Source of the DNA: Anaerococcus sp. Marseille-Q5996
GTDB taxonomy: Bacteria > Bacillota > Clostridia > Tissierellales > Peptoniphilaceae
Reading direction: 5' to 3'
Assembly (NCBI RefSeq): GCF_946893725.1
Contig: NZ_CAMPPE010000001.1
Coordinates: forward strand, 1-64,000
DNA length: 64,000 bases
Positions 50,159-59,492 of the stretch are shown piece after piece; position 1 is the first letter of the stretch, and the number at the start of each line of letters is the position of its first letter. The notes beneath the pieces are model-generated. The model did no database searches. It was given only the letters and a program-made list of their open reading frames with translations, and was not told the origin of the DNA. Position numbers and translations under genes: made by a program.

Positions 50159-51049
50159 CTAGTTTCTGGCCTCTTTATTTTGGAAATTATAAAAGGCACC
50201 TAGCATTCCCGCTGCATTTTGCTTTTTGGCAAATTTTAGGCTAAGGCAATCGTAAAGGGGTTTTTCTAGGTATTTTTCTAGGTTTTTATCTAATTTTTCG
50301 TATAAATATTCTTCTTGAGCCATGATGCCACCACCTAGGATAACTGTATCTGGATTTAGGACATAAACTATATTTGATATTCCAATTGCTAGGATTTCGC
50401 ACATTTCATCTATGGCTTTTATACAGATTTCATCGCCATTTTTTGCTAGTTCAAATATTTTTTTACCATCCCAATTTTCTGGACTATCTCCCTTTAAATT
50501 TGAGACCTTTTCTACCAAAATTTTTGCAGAACCAAGTGTCTCAAATGTGCTATTTTCCATATTCATGTAACCTATTTCCATAGCAGATCCATTGACCCCA
50601 TGGTAAAGTTCGCCATTTATTATTGCACAACCGCCTATACCTGTTCCAATTGTAAGGATTAGGGCGATTTTACTATTTTTTCCAGCACCTGATTTGTATT
50701 CGGCAAGGCCAGCACAATTTACATCATTTTCTACATGGCATGGCAAATCAAATTTTTCTTTGATTGGCTTTTTAAAATTTATGCCGGTATAGCCTGGGAT
50801 AAGGTCTGATGCGTAGCGGATAGATCCATTTTTGGTATCAACCATGCCAGCTGTTGATATAGCAACACCTTCTACTTCAGTTTTATCTTTATAGTTGCTC
50901 ACAATTCTTAAAACTTTTTCTAAAATTTGTTCTCCACCCTTGCTGGCTTCTGTGGCTAATTCGTTTTTTTCTAAAATTTGACCATTTTCATCTATAATCC
51001 CGTATTTTATAAAGGTCCCACCTATATCTATGCTGATATATTTTTTCAT
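50159..51049 (-). CDS. nanK: ROK family kinase, probable N-acetylmannosamine kinase
   Basis: The 296-residue ROK protein has the ATP motif SIDIGGTFIKYGI (6-18) and the second phosphate loop LTIGTGIGGCAI. The usual zinc-binding CxCGxxGC cluster is replaced by GSAMEIGYMN with no cysteines, as in some NanK proteins. It sits inside the nan operon, so phosphorylation of N-acetylmannosamine from NanA cleavage is the likely reaction. The conserved HGVNGSAMEIG contains the substrate-binding histidine and glutamate. Confidence 0.9.
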   Translation of the reverse strand: MKKYISIDIGGTFIKYGIIDENGQILEKNELATEASKGGEQILEKVLRIVSNYKDKTEVEGVAISTAGMVDTKNGSIRYASDLIPGYTGINFKKPIKEKFDLPCHVENDVNCAGLAEYKSGAGKNSKIALILTIGTGIGGCAIINGELYHGVNGSAMEIGYMNMENSTFETLGSAKILVEKVSNLKGDSPENWDGKKIFELAKNGDEICIKAIDEMCEILAIGISNIVYVLNPDTVILGGGIMAQEEYLYEKLDKNLEKYLEKPLYDCLSLKFAKKQNAAGMLGAFYNFQNKEARN

Positions 51050-51112
51050 ACTTGCTCCTACTTTTATTTACAAAAAGGCATAAGTATTTTGCCTTATGCC
51101 TTAAATTCTTAA

Positions 51113-51562
51113 TTAAATTTTGATTTTAAATATTGCTTTTTTGGTGTATACTGGATCAGTTATTTGCAAGGCTGTCATGTGGACATCATTTGGATAGCAA
51201 ACTAAAAAGTCTCCCACCTTTAGATCTACCGAAGAGTTTCTCTCTCCCTCAGCTGCTTGAAAATCTTTTTCTGCATCATATTCACCAAGATCCATGTCTT
51301 TTAAGAAGTTTAAATCTATTCTTTCTTCTCCTAAAAGCATTAGGTGAAGGTCTAGATATTCTTTGTGGGCTTCCCAAAATCTATTTTCTACTGTTGTCGT
51401 GTCATATTCAACTATATTTACAAAAAATTCATCATCATTAATCTTGTGGATGCCCGCCTCCATATTTTCCATATCATTTTCTTTGTAATAGTCAAAGCAA
51501 GCTTTGATTTTGTCTTCTAAATATTCATATTCTTCTAAATTTGTAATGTTTCCAAAAATCAT
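51113..51562 (-). CDS. YhcH/YjgK/YiaL family protein
   Basis: The 149-residue cupin-fold protein belongs to the DUF386 family whose sialic-acid-linked members (NanQ) act as sugar anomerases or mutarotases, speeding conversion between sialic-acid forms. Typical pieces are IHKINDDEFFVNIVEYDT, with key W/H-rich ENRFWEAHKEYLDLHLMLLG nearby and FLVCYPNDVHMTALQ with metal-ligand histidines. It lies between the symporter and ROK kinase genes. Confidence 0.92.
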   Translation of the reverse strand: MIFGNITNLEEYEYLEDKIKACFDYYKENDMENMEAGIHKINDDEFFVNIVEYDTTTVENRFWEAHKEYLDLHLMLLGEERIDLNFLKDMDLGEYDAEKDFQAAEGERNSSVDLKVGDFLVCYPNDVHMTALQITDPVYTKKAIFKIKI

Positions 51563-51571
51563 ATTTTTCTC

Positions 51572-53086
51572 CTAATCTTGATTATAAACTGTGGAATTTA
51601 TTGGTGGTATATCCTTAATTCCCTTTATCTTATTATAAATCATAGATCCAATTACTCCAACTACAAGTGATACCCCAATAGAAATAATTGAGTATGACCA
51701 GAAGGAAACTTTTGCTGGGTCTACAAAATATTTTATATAGACCATAACTAGTGCTGCTACGGCAAAGGCAAGGCTTGCTCCAAATTTGTTGGCAACTTTT
51801 GTAAAGGCACCTAGGATAAAGATACCAACTAGGATTCCTAAAACTAGTCCCATAAATCCATTAAACCATTCGTAGGCTGATTTTACTCCACCGTGGGCTA
51901 ACATTATGGATACAATTATTGCAAAAACCCCAACTATTAATGAAACTCTTTGGCCAATTTTAGTTTGTTTTTCAAAAGTCATTTCTTTTTTATTTAGGGT
52001 GGACTGGATATCTAAAGCCCAGCTTGAAGCAACTGAGTTTAGTCCTGTTGAAAGGGTGGATTGGGCTGCTGCATATATTGCTGCAAGCAAGATACCTGTT
52101 ACACCAACGGGCAATTCATAGGCTATCCATGAAGCAAATATTTGGTCTTGTTGGGCATTTGGTGGTAGTGGATTGCCTTGCACTTGGTAAAATACATAAA
52201 GTCCTGTACCTATTAGGTAAAACACAGTAGCAATAAATATTGATAAGCAACCATTACCAATCATCATTTTTCTTAGTTGTTTTGAATCATTTGTTGTAGT
52301 AAATCTTTGTACAATATCCTGGCTTGAAACATAGGAACCAATTGTATTTATACCAGCCCCAACAATTAATAAAAATACACTATCTCTAAGTATATTTGCA
52401 TCAAAAATTGGCTGGTCTACTGCTAAAAACTTGTGGTTTGTAAATAGCTCGTGGTTGATGGCTCCCAAACCACCATTGATATTGCTAATTAGGTATATTA
52501 AACCAAAAGTAACACCAATTAGTAAAACAGATCCTTGGATGAAATCTGTCCATAATACAGATTTTAATCCACCTGTATAGGAATAAATTATTGCTATAAC
52601 ACCCATGATTACGATTAAAATATCTACATTTATGCCCATAAGGCTAGATAAAACCATACATGGCAGATACATAATTATAGACATCCTACCAATTTGATAG
52701 ATGATAAACATAATTGCCCCAAGGACTCTAAGTCCCTTGGATTTGTATCTTATTTCTAGATATTGGTATGCTGTATCTATATCTAATTTTGCATAAATTG
52801 GCAAAAAGTATTTTATGGTAAATGGTATGGCAATTAGCATTCCCAATTGGGCAAACCACATAATCCATGTGCCCGCATAGGAGTTTCCTGCAAGTGATAA
52901 AAAGGAAATAGGGCTAAGTAGGGTAGCAAAAATAGATACTGATGTTACCCACCAAGGAATGGATCCATCGCCCCTAAAATATTCCTTACCCTCCATTTTC
53001 TTTTTAGAAAATCTAAGCCCTGCAAAAAGCACCGCTCCTAGGTAAACTATAAGTATTATTAAGTCAATTGTCGTAAAACCCTGCAT
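51572..53086 (-). CDS. Sodium:solute symporter, probable sialic-acid transporter
   Basis: The 504-residue SSS-family protein has about 13 membrane helices. Family features include GREYF-like EYFRGDGSIPWWVTS near the N-terminus and the QDIVQRF motif (SSQDIVQRFTTT) about residue 255. Its place after nanA and before yhcH makes N-acetylneuraminate the expected substrate, as for SiaT-type transporters of Gram-positive bacteria. It starts behind GGAGAAAAGT, 13 bases after nanA. Confidence 0.92.
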   Translation of the reverse strand: MQGFTTIDLIILIVYLGAVLFAGLRFSKKKMEGKEYFRGDGSIPWWVTSVSIFATLLSPISFLSLAGNSYAGTWIMWFAQLGMLIAIPFTIKYFLPIYAKLDIDTAYQYLEIRYKSKGLRVLGAIMFIIYQIGRMSIIMYLPCMVLSSLMGINVDILIVIMGVIAIIYSYTGGLKSVLWTDFIQGSVLLIGVTFGLIYLISNINGGLGAINHELFTNHKFLAVDQPIFDANILRDSVFLLIVGAGINTIGSYVSSQDIVQRFTTTNDSKQLRKMMIGNGCLSIFIATVFYLIGTGLYVFYQVQGNPLPPNAQQDQIFASWIAYELPVGVTGILLAAIYAAAQSTLSTGLNSVASSWALDIQSTLNKKEMTFEKQTKIGQRVSLIVGVFAIIVSIMLAHGGVKSAYEWFNGFMGLVLGILVGIFILGAFTKVANKFGASLAFAVAALVMVYIKYFVDPAKVSFWSYSIISIGVSLVVGVIGSMIYNKIKGIKDIPPINSTVYNQD

Positions 53087-53099
53087 ACTTTTCTCCTAC

Positions 53100-54020
53100 T
53101 TAGCCAAGATATTTTTCTTTTGCATCTCTTATCATAGATGCTGCTTCTTTTACTATTTTTTCATCTTCTTCTACTAAGGCTGGTAGAGGTTTTCTAACAG
53201 ATCCTAGGTCTAAGTTTTCATTTTCTTTTAAAATAGCTTTGATAACCGCATACATATTGCCATGGCCTGATACCATTTTATAAATTATTGCATTTATGTC
53301 ATATTGGATTTTATGAGCTAACTCTAAATTTCTATTTTTAAAATGCTCATCCATTTTTAAGAATAATTCTGGCATCACTCCATAAGTTCCACCGATACCT
53401 GCTTCAGCTCCGATTAGACGTCCTGAGATAAATTGTTCATCTGGACCGTTAAAAATTATATAATCTTCCCCTGCATCTTGCTTAAAGATTTGGATGTCTT
53501 GGACAGGCATAGATGAGTTTTTTACACCGATTACACGAGGATTTTTTCTCATTTCAGCAAATAAACTTGGTGTTAGAGCTACTCCAGCAAGCTGTGGGAT
53601 ATTGTAGATTACAAAATCTGTATTTGGGGCAGCATCTGAAATATCATTCCAATATTCTGCAATGGCATATTCTGGCAGTCTAAAATAAATTGGAGGAATG
53701 GCTGCAATTGCATCTACTCCTAGACTTTCTGCATGGGCAGCAAGCTCTTTAGAATCTTTTGTATTATTGCAAGCAACATGGGCAATTACTGTTAATTTTC
53801 CTTTTGCTTCTTTCATTACATTTTCTAAAACGATTTTCTTATCTTCAACACTTTGGTAGATGCACTCCCCAGAAGAGCCATTTACATAAACTCCCTTTAC
53901 ACCTTTTTCTATAAAGTATTTGGTAAGTTCTCTTACTCTTTCTGGGCTAATCTTTCCCTCATCATCATAGCAAGCATAAAATGCTGGGATAACACCCTTG
54001 TATTTTTCTAAGTTTCTCAT
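53100..54020 (-). CDS. nanA: N-acetylneuraminate lyase
   Basis: The 306-residue DapA-superfamily aldolase splits N-acetylneuraminate into N-acetylmannosamine and pyruvate. Pyruvate-binding GSSGE (48-52), catalytic tyrosine in FVIYNIPQLAG and the Schiff-base lysine in VIGVKNSS (about 165) are visible. Length and context in the nan operon separate it from dihydrodipicolinate synthase. Confidence 0.94.
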   Translation of the reverse strand: MRNLEKYKGVIPAFYACYDDEGKISPERVRELTKYFIEKGVKGVYVNGSSGECIYQSVEDKKIVLENVMKEAKGKLTVIAHVACNNTKDSKELAAHAESLGVDAIAAIPPIYFRLPEYAIAEYWNDISDAAPNTDFVIYNIPQLAGVALTPSLFAEMRKNPRVIGVKNSSMPVQDIQIFKQDAGEDYIIFNGPDEQFISGRLIGAEAGIGGTYGVMPELFLKMDEHFKNRNLELAHKIQYDINAIIYKMVSGHGNMYAVIKAILKENENLDLGSVRKPLPALVEEDEKIVKEAASMIRDAKEKYLG

Positions 54021-54050
54021 AATTACGTTTTCCTCCTGTTTAAAAAAACT

Positions 54051-54746
54051 TTATTTTTCTGCTAATTTGTCAACAAAATTTTTGGTTATCACTTGGGGTC
54101 TAGTAATGATTGACCCAACTACGACGCTATAAGCACCTAGTACTATAACTCTTTTTGCCTTTTCTGGGGTATTTATATTTCCTTCGGCAATGACCATTGC
54201 TTTGACATTTTTTATAATTTTCCTTAAAATTTCAAAGTCATTTGCCTCGATTTTATGGCCCTTTGATTGGTCAGTGTAACCAACTAAGGTTGTGCCTACA
54301 AAATCAAATCCCAATTCATCCGCATGAATGGCCTCTGCTATTGTGGAGCAATCTGCCATTAGCAATTGGTCTGGGTATTTTTCTTTGATTTCTTTATAAA
54401 AATCGTCGATATTTTTGCCATTTGGTCTTAAATCCTCTGTTGCATCTAGGGCGATAATTTCAACTCCTGTTGCAACAAGCTGATCAATCTCATCCATGGT
54501 TGGAGTTATGTAAACTTTTGAGTCATCATAATCTTTTTTTATGATGCCTATAATTGGTAAGTCTACTTGATTTTGGATTACTTTTATATCATCTGGGGTA
54601 TTGGCCCTAATTCCGCTAGCTCCGCCTTGTTTTGCCGCTTTTGCCATTCTCCCCATAATAAAAGAAGAATGAAGGGGTTCGTCTGCCAAGGCTTGGCAGG
54701 ATACTATCAAATTTCCCTTAAGGCTTTGGATTTTACTTTCAGTCAT
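54051..54746 (-). CDS. nanE: N-acetylmannosamine-6-phosphate 2-epimerase
   Basis: The 231-residue TIM-barrel enzyme converts ManNAc-6-P to GlcNAc-6-P. Recognisable stretches are [15 protein letters not shown] (11-25), [13 protein letters not shown] (36-48), [11 protein letters not shown] (59-69, catalytic lysine) and [13 protein letters not shown]. It is the first gene of the nan operon, behind AGGAGGGCAAA. Downstream conversion of GlcNAc-6-P (NagA, NagB) must be encoded elsewhere. Confidence 0.95.
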   Translation of the reverse strand: MTESKIQSLKGNLIVSCQALADEPLHSSFIMGRMAKAAKQGGASGIRANTPDDIKVIQNQVDLPIIGIIKKDYDDSKVYITPTMDEIDQLVATGVEIIALDATEDLRPNGKNIDDFYKEIKEKYPDQLLMADCSTIAEAIHADELGFDFVGTTLVGYTDQSKGHKIEANDFEILRKIIKNVKAMVIAEGNINTPEKAKRVIVLGAYSVVVGSIITRPQVITKNFVDKLAEK

Positions 54747-54818
54747 TTTGCCCTCCTATTTATGAAAACTATATACCAATCTGAATTTATTTTCAATATA
54801 TTAGTGTTAAATAGAAAT

Positions 54819-54881
54819 TACTTTCAATAATCAAAAAATATGATAACATTTTCCCGTTTTCCTTAGTTTTTATTGAAAGTA
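54819..54881. promoter_or_regulatory. nan operon operator: paired 12-bp inverted half-sites
   Basis: TACTTTCAATAA (54819-54830) and its exact reverse complement TTATTGAAAGTA (54870-54881) are 39 bases apart; a related half (TTATTTTCAATAT) lies at 54787-54799. The inner TTGAAA can serve as -35 with TAATAT 18 bases downstream on the minus strand. Such looped, dyadic sites suit a tetrameric RpiR-type repressor, here the product encoded at 49313. Confidence 0.65.
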
Positions 54882-54910
54882 TATTCAGAATTTTTATAAA
54901 AATAGAAATA

Positions 54911-54936
54911 AAAAACAGCAGCTAAGCTACTGTTAA
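54911..54936 (-). terminator. Terminator of the DUF4236 gene
   Basis: Minus-strand stem AACAGTAGC/GCTGCTGTT with a short loop followed by six Ts. It follows the stop at 54938 immediately. Confidence 0.85.
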
Positions 54937-54937
54937 T

Positions 54938-55939
54938 TTATTCTCCATCTAAAACTGTATCTGAAAATACTATAAAAATATCAAATCCCGGTGCTTTTTT
55001 AAGGGACAAATACCCATATTCTACAAGATTTATTTGTGGATTTTCCTTATAACGCTTATCAGGGCTGCCGTCTTTATTGGTATGCTCATATGTTTTGCCA
55101 AGTACTGTCGCATCTGCTGGAAGATTTTGATCTTCTAAAAATATCATTTTTCCTAAGTCTATTTCCATCTCATTAAAGGATAAGGCTGACATTTTTGATC
55201 CCTTTTTGATAAATACTGAATCTGGCAAGAAAATTAATTTTATTGGCCCAGCATCCAGAGTAAAGGTTTCGGCATTTGTTTCTATCTCATCATTACCCTT
55301 AAAATACGAAATATTTTCGCGGGAGATAATTTTCATGTCCGCTCCGCTTGATTCTGGCAAATCTTCTGCCTCTGTCACTAACCAAACAGCATCTGATTCC
55401 ATAATGCCTTCTAGTAAATTATTTGTAACTTCTAATTCTTTTTTTGCATCCTCGCTCATCTCATAATCAAGTCTAATAGTCTGATTATTTTTGTTATATA
55501 GCCAAAAAATCACTCCTAGGACAGAAATAATAACAAAAAGTGGATTGATAATTGCAAGAAGTATGCCGATTGCAATCAATCCAATGGCAATATAGGTGTT
55601 GGTGCGGTTTTTATTACTTGCAGCAAGCACATCCTTCATATCATCTGAGTGGATACTAGCCAAATCATTGTCAAAAGTTCTTGTATTTGCACTTTGTGTT
55701 TTACTTTTGCTGGTTGTATTTGTATTTTTTTTGCCTGTAATTTTTTTATGAGGGTTTCCAAAATCTTTTTGATAACCAATCCCTGTTCCTGGTATATAAG
55801 CAGATCCTCTGATATTTCCATTTGCAGTGCGGGTTATGCGAAATCCCTTGCTTCCCCAAGAAAATCCTGGCCCAGACTTACTCATATTTATCCTAAATCC
55901 CTTGCCAAGATTTATACTTTTTCTAAATCTAAATCCCAT
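54938..55939 (-). CDS. DUF4236 domain protein with membrane segments
   Basis: Start MGFRFRKS (ATG 55937-55939, behind AGGAGTATATT) is preferred over one 28 codons upstream; length 333. The N-terminal 60 residues are the DUF4236 motif (GFRFRKSINLGKGFRINMSKSG and GTGIGYQ, abbreviated). Two adjacent hydrophobic helices follow at about 115-155, then a 180-residue cytoplasmic or external domain without a known motif (NLLEGIMESDAVWLVTEAEDLP). The function of DUF4236 is not known. Confidence 0.85.
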   Translation of the reverse strand: MGFRFRKSINLGKGFRINMSKSGPGFSWGSKGFRITRTANGNIRGSAYIPGTGIGYQKDFGNPHKKITGKKNTNTTSKSKTQSANTRTFDNDLASIHSDDMKDVLAASNKNRTNTYIAIGLIAIGILLAIINPLFVIISVLGVIFWLYNKNNQTIRLDYEMSEDAKKELEVTNNLLEGIMESDAVWLVTEAEDLPESSGADMKIISRENISYFKGNDEIETNAETFTLDAGPIKLIFLPDSVFIKKGSKMSALSFNEMEIDLGKMIFLEDQNLPADATVLGKTYEHTNKDGSPDKRYKENPQINLVEYGYLSLKKAPGFDIFIVFSDTVLDGE

Positions 55940-56079
55940 AATATACTCCTTAAAAGTATTATACCAAAGATAATATTTTTTATTAAGTTTTACATTCCTT
56001 AACTTGACATTTAAAATATTCAAGTATAATATAAGTGTAAATAAATTTTATTAAAACCTATTTTAAGAAAGGGGTTTCA

Positions 56080-56364
56080 ATGACAAAATTTAACAAAATT
56101 AGAACATCAATTCCAGCTTTTTTTAATGCTTTAAAAAATAAAAATACACCAATCCCAGCAAAAATTGCAGTAGCAGTTGCAATTGCCTATGCATTCATGC
56201 CTGCAGATGTTGTAGTAGATGCAATTCCATTTTTAGGATGGTTTGATGATGCCCTTGTAATGACAATCTTATTTGCCATTGCAAACAAAATGATTCCTGA
56301 CTATGTAATGGATAAGGAAAAAAGCGAAATAATCGATGATGTAAATTATGAAGTAATGGACTAA
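56080..56364 (+). CDS. DUF1232 (YkvA-like) membrane protein
   Basis: The 94-residue protein contains the DUF1232 signature (KIAVAVAIAYAFMPADVV ... IPFLGWFDDALVM, of which YAFMPADVV and GWFDDALVM are diagnostic) with two hydrophobic helices. Such small proteins are widespread and uncharacterised. It is monocistronic with a GAAAGGGG site and a perfect downstream terminator. Confidence 0.9.
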   Translation: MTKFNKIRTSIPAFFNALKNKNTPIPAKIAVAVAIAYAFMPADVVVDAIPFLGWFDDALVMTILFAIANKMIPDYVMDKEKSEIIDDVNYEVMD

Positions 56365-56365
56365 A

Positions 56366-56396
56366 AAATAACCCAAGCCTAAGGCTTGGGTTATTT
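56366..56396 (+). terminator. Terminator after DUF1232 gene, bidirectional
   Basis: Perfect 13-bp stem AATAACCCAAGCC with a TAA loop and T/A-rich flanks on both sides, between convergent genes. Confidence 0.92.
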
Positions 56397-56401
56397 TCAT
56401 T

Positions 56402-56695
56402 TTAAAGACTTACTAGTATATTTAAAATTATAGCTAGGACTACTGATATAACAAACATTAAAGGAACTACAAGCCCTATAAATCTTTCTCCTTTAATCTT
56501 ATCAAAGTTTTTATTTACTATATAATAAGAGGAAAAATAAGCTAGGGTGACTACTGTAAAAAACGAGCTTATAAATATCAGATTATAACCTCTCATCATA
56601 TATCCTGATATTAAAAAAATAAATGTAGGTATGTAAAGATATCCTAGTCCATTTAAAAAAGTTATGTTTTTTTTATTTACTTTTACTTCTTTCAA
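56402..56695 (-). CDS. Small membrane protein of unknown function
   Basis: A 97-residue protein with three clear hydrophobic helices (about 13-33, 37-57 and 74-96) and a short charged loop (NKNFDKIKGERF). I do not recognise a family. GGAGG-like RBS (TAGGAGGTAAAG) 7-8 bases before ATG. It converges on the DUF1232 gene. Confidence 0.65.
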   Translation of the reverse strand: MKEVKVNKKNITFLNGLGYLYIPTFIFLISGYMMRGYNLIFISSFFTVVTLAYFSSYYIVNKNFDKIKGERFIGLVVPLMFVISVVLAIILNILVSL

Positions 56696-56773
56696 TTCTT
56701 TACCTCCTATTGCTTTTATAATTTTGCTAAATAACTTACTTACTATATCTATACCCGAAGAATCAAACTAAAA

Positions 56774-56887
56774 AACCCAAGTTTGCGATAAAACTATTTT
56801 CAAATAGATATTTTAAAATCGTCTTGACTGTTACTCGGGTTTGCGATTTTAAAATATCCTTATCCAATAGTCTTAAAAACTTGGGTT
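56774..56887. repeat. Long nested inverted repeat (114 bp)
   Basis: Outer arms AACCCAAGTTT (56774-56784) and AAACTTGGGTT (56877-56887) and inner arms GATATTTTAAAATCG (56807-56821) and its exact complement (56844-56858) are nested, with imperfect pairing between, leaving a 22-base loop. GTTTGCGAT is also repeated directly (56781 and 56839). It may be a non-autonomous MITE-like element or a structured RNA. The rest of 56696-57025 carries only a weaker repeat, TTTGAAACT/AGTTTCAAA (about 56941 and 56977). Confidence 0.75.
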
Positions 56888-57025
56888 CAGTGTTTAATTT
56901 AAAAAGTAAATTTCCTTAACTACTCGTATTTAAAGCAAATTTTGAAACTGGAGATGGTACTCACTTTTTCTTTCAAAGTTTCAAAGCGAGGAGCTTAATA
57001 TTTATCTCAATATTTAATATTTTTA

Positions 57026-57286
57026 TTAAAGAAGATTTTCTTTTGCGTATTCAATTATATCGTCAGATTCGTACATTGCTTTGCCATCTATAACTAGACA
57101 TGGTACTTGTACCTTACCTCCGACTTCTTCTAATTTACGAGCATTTTGCTCGCCGCAGGTTGCATCTTCTATGTTATAGGATGGGTATTTGACGATGTCA
57201 TTATCTCTAAAGAAATTTAACACCTTCAAAGAGAATGGACAATCTGGCTTAAAGTAGAGTTCAAACTGTGAGTCTTCACTTTTCAT
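57026..57286 (-). CDS. Glutaredoxin-like protein
   Basis: The 86-residue thioredoxin-fold protein has the glutaredoxin active site as CPFS (monothiol-type, C17), with the cis-proline in VQVPCLVIDG and a GST-N/glutaredoxin-like helix end YESDDIIEYAKENL. A second cysteine precedes it by context in DATCGEQ. It reduces disulfides or handles glutathione-like thiols; the organism need not have glutathione. GAGG-type RBS upstream. Alone in its transcript. Confidence 0.85.
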   Translation of the reverse strand: MKSEDSQFELYFKPDCPFSLKVLNFFRDNDIVKYPSYNIEDATCGEQNARKLEEVGGKVQVPCLVIDGKAMYESDDIIEYAKENLL

Positions 57287-57492
57287 TGGACTATCCTCCT
57301 ATCTTTCTAGTTGAAAATATATTTTCTTATTAATATAATACCCAGCAAATTTTATTCTAAACATCGTTTTCCTAATTTTTTATAATTTTTTAGAAATTTT
57401 TCCATAAATTTTGTACAATTAGACTATTTGACAATAAAGTTAATAAACCTATAATTTAACTATAGTTTTTTTTATAATTAAAGGAGGTTATT

Positions 57493-58671
57493 ATGGATTA
57501 CATAGAACTTGCAAGGGCTAATGAAGACCTTTGTATAGAAATGAGACGCGACTTACATAAAATTCCTGAATTGGAATTAGAATTACCAAAAACTGTTGCC
57601 TATGTAAAATCAAAATTGGATGATTTTGGCATCCAATACAAGGAATACGTAAATGGCAATGGTCTTTCTGCTCTTATTGAAGGAAGTGAGCCTGGCAAAT
57701 GTCTTGCAATTAGAGCTGATATGGATGCTTTACCAGTTCATGAAGAAACAGGACTTGAATTTGCATCTACCCACCCAGGCAAGATGCACGCTTGCGGCCA
57801 CGATTCCCACACAGCTATTGCCCTAACTGCTGCAAAAATCTTAAATGAGAACAAAGATAAATTAAAAGGATCTGTAAAATTTATCTTCCAACCAGGAGAG
57901 GAAATCCCAGGTGGTGCAAAACCAATGATTGATGAAGGGGTTTTGAAAAATCCAAAAGTAGATTTCATAATCGGTATGCATGGAGGCCACCTAGCAGAAA
58001 TCCCACGCGGATCTATTGCCTTTAAGGAAAATGAAATGATGGCTGCCATGGATAAGTTCACTATAGAAGTAAATGGTAAAGGTGGACATGGAGCAAGCCC
58101 ACATCTTGCTATTGACCCAATAGTTATTTCTGGGGAAATCCTAATGGGACTTCAAAAAATTATTTCCAGAGAGATAGCACCAGTCGATTCTGCCCTAGTT
58201 TCAGTTTGCAAAATCAACGGTGGTTTTACTCAAAATATAATCCCAGATAAGGTAGAAATGATGGGAACAGCAAGGTCTCTTGATGAGGATGTAAGGGATG
58301 TGGTTGAAAAAAGAATTGGTGAAATCTGTGATGGAATTGCAAAAACTTATGGTGGATCTGCTGATGTAAATTACGAAAGATTTTACCCAGTGCTTAACAA
58401 TGACCCAGAATTTACCGGTCAAATTAGAAATATTGTAAGCGACTTAATGCCAGAAGATGTGTTTGAACTTAGAAAACCAGTTATGGGTGGAGAAGACATG
58501 GCCTTTTACCAGCAAGAAGTACCAGGCTGCTTTATGTTTTTATCAAACCTAACAGAACACTCAGATGGAGTTTGCTATCCAAACCACAACTCCAAATTTA
58601 ACCTTGATGAGTCCCTATTCTACAAGGGAGTTGCTACATTTATTGCATCTGCCTTTGAAATTTTAAAATAG
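57493..58671 (+). CDS. M20 family metallo-amidohydrolase (N-acyl amino-acid hydrolase)
   Basis: The 392-residue enzyme has the M20D metal-site motifs MHACGHDSHTA (about 97-107), FQPGEE (about 136-141) and MHGGH, and a dimerisation lid (GKGGHGASPH). Family members remove acyl groups from amino acids (hippurate, indole-acetyl or aminobenzoyl conjugates). It starts behind AAAGGAGGTT and is followed 11 bases later by the DUF3100 transporter-like pair, so it likely degrades a substrate that those proteins import, or exports a product. Confidence 0.93.
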   Translation: MDYIELARANEDLCIEMRRDLHKIPELELELPKTVAYVKSKLDDFGIQYKEYVNGNGLSALIEGSEPGKCLAIRADMDALPVHEETGLEFASTHPGKMHACGHDSHTAIALTAAKILNENKDKLKGSVKFIFQPGEEIPGGAKPMIDEGVLKNPKVDFIIGMHGGHLAEIPRGSIAFKENEMMAAMDKFTIEVNGKGGHGASPHLAIDPIVISGEILMGLQKIISREIAPVDSALVSVCKINGGFTQNIIPDKVEMMGTARSLDEDVRDVVEKRIGEICDGIAKTYGGSADVNYERFYPVLNNDPEFTGQIRNIVSDLMPEDVFELRKPVMGGEDMAFYQQEVPGCFMFLSNLTEHSDGVCYPNHNSKFNLDESLFYKGVATFIASAFEILK

Positions 58672-58682
58672 AAAGAGATTTT

Positions 58683-59492
58683 ATGCACAAATTTAAAATA
58701 AAAGATGACTTAGGCATGCATATTACAGTCCTGATTTTGGCTATAATAAGCATCCTAATCGGTCCAAAAAACTTAAATGTCGGAGGAATAACAATAGTAT
58801 TTTCTCCCCTGATTTGGGCAATGGTTCTATCATTTGCCGTTTATATGTCACCAATTAAAACTTTAACAGAAAAAGAAGCTCCAGCTGCAAACTCCATGAT
58901 GAGTATCATGCTTGCAATCCTTATTGCAAAACTAGGAGTTGCCAGTGGATCCCAACTTGAGGCTATCAAAGAAGCAGGCCTTGCCCTTGTTTTACAAAAC
59001 TTTGGTAACCTTGGTACAATTATTATTTCTCTGCCAATTGCCATGCTTCTTGGCCTAAAAAGAGAATCTATTGGTATGTGCCATGCCCTAAGTAGGGAAT
59101 CAAACGTAGGCCTTATCCAAGACACTTATGGAGCCCAATCTCCAGAATTTAGGGGTGTAATGGCAGTTTATATTATAGGAACAATTTTAGGACCTATAAT
59201 TTTAAGTATCATAACATCAATTACAATTTCTCTAGGAATAGTTAGCCCACAGGCAGCAGCCATGGGAACTGGAGCAGGATCTGCTTCTATGATGACAGCG
59301 GGACTTTCTGCACTAATTGCAAATTATCCACAATTTGAGGCAGAAATAACAGCCTTTGCTGGGCTTTCAAACCTAATTTCCAGTGTAATTGCCCTGCCAC
59401 TTGGTATATTTTTAGGGCTGCCAATTACAGAATTTTTATACAAGAGACTTGATAAGCTAAGAGGAGGAAAAGGTGCAAAAGTTCAAAACTGA
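58683..59492 (+). CDS. DUF3100 membrane protein
   Basis: The 269-residue integral membrane protein with about eight helices matches DUF3100 (ILIGPKNLNVGGI, LLGLKRESIGMCHALSRESNVGLI key part GMCHALSRE, and the glycine-rich GTGAGSASMMTAG). DUF3100 proteins recur beside M20 amidohydrolases, implying transport of their substrate or product, but none is biochemically proven to my knowledge. It overlaps the next gene by 20 bases. Confidence 0.88.
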   Translation: MHKFKIKDDLGMHITVLILAIISILIGPKNLNVGGITIVFSPLIWAMVLSFAVYMSPIKTLTEKEAPAANSMMSIMLAILIAKLGVASGSQLEAIKEAGLALVLQNFGNLGTIIISLPIAMLLGLKRESIGMCHALSRESNVGLIQDTYGAQSPEFRGVMAVYIIGTILGPIILSIITSITISLGIVSPQAAAMGTGAGSASMMTAGLSALIANYPQFEAEITAFAGLSNLISSVIALPLGIFLGLPITEFLYKRLDKLRGGKGAKVQN

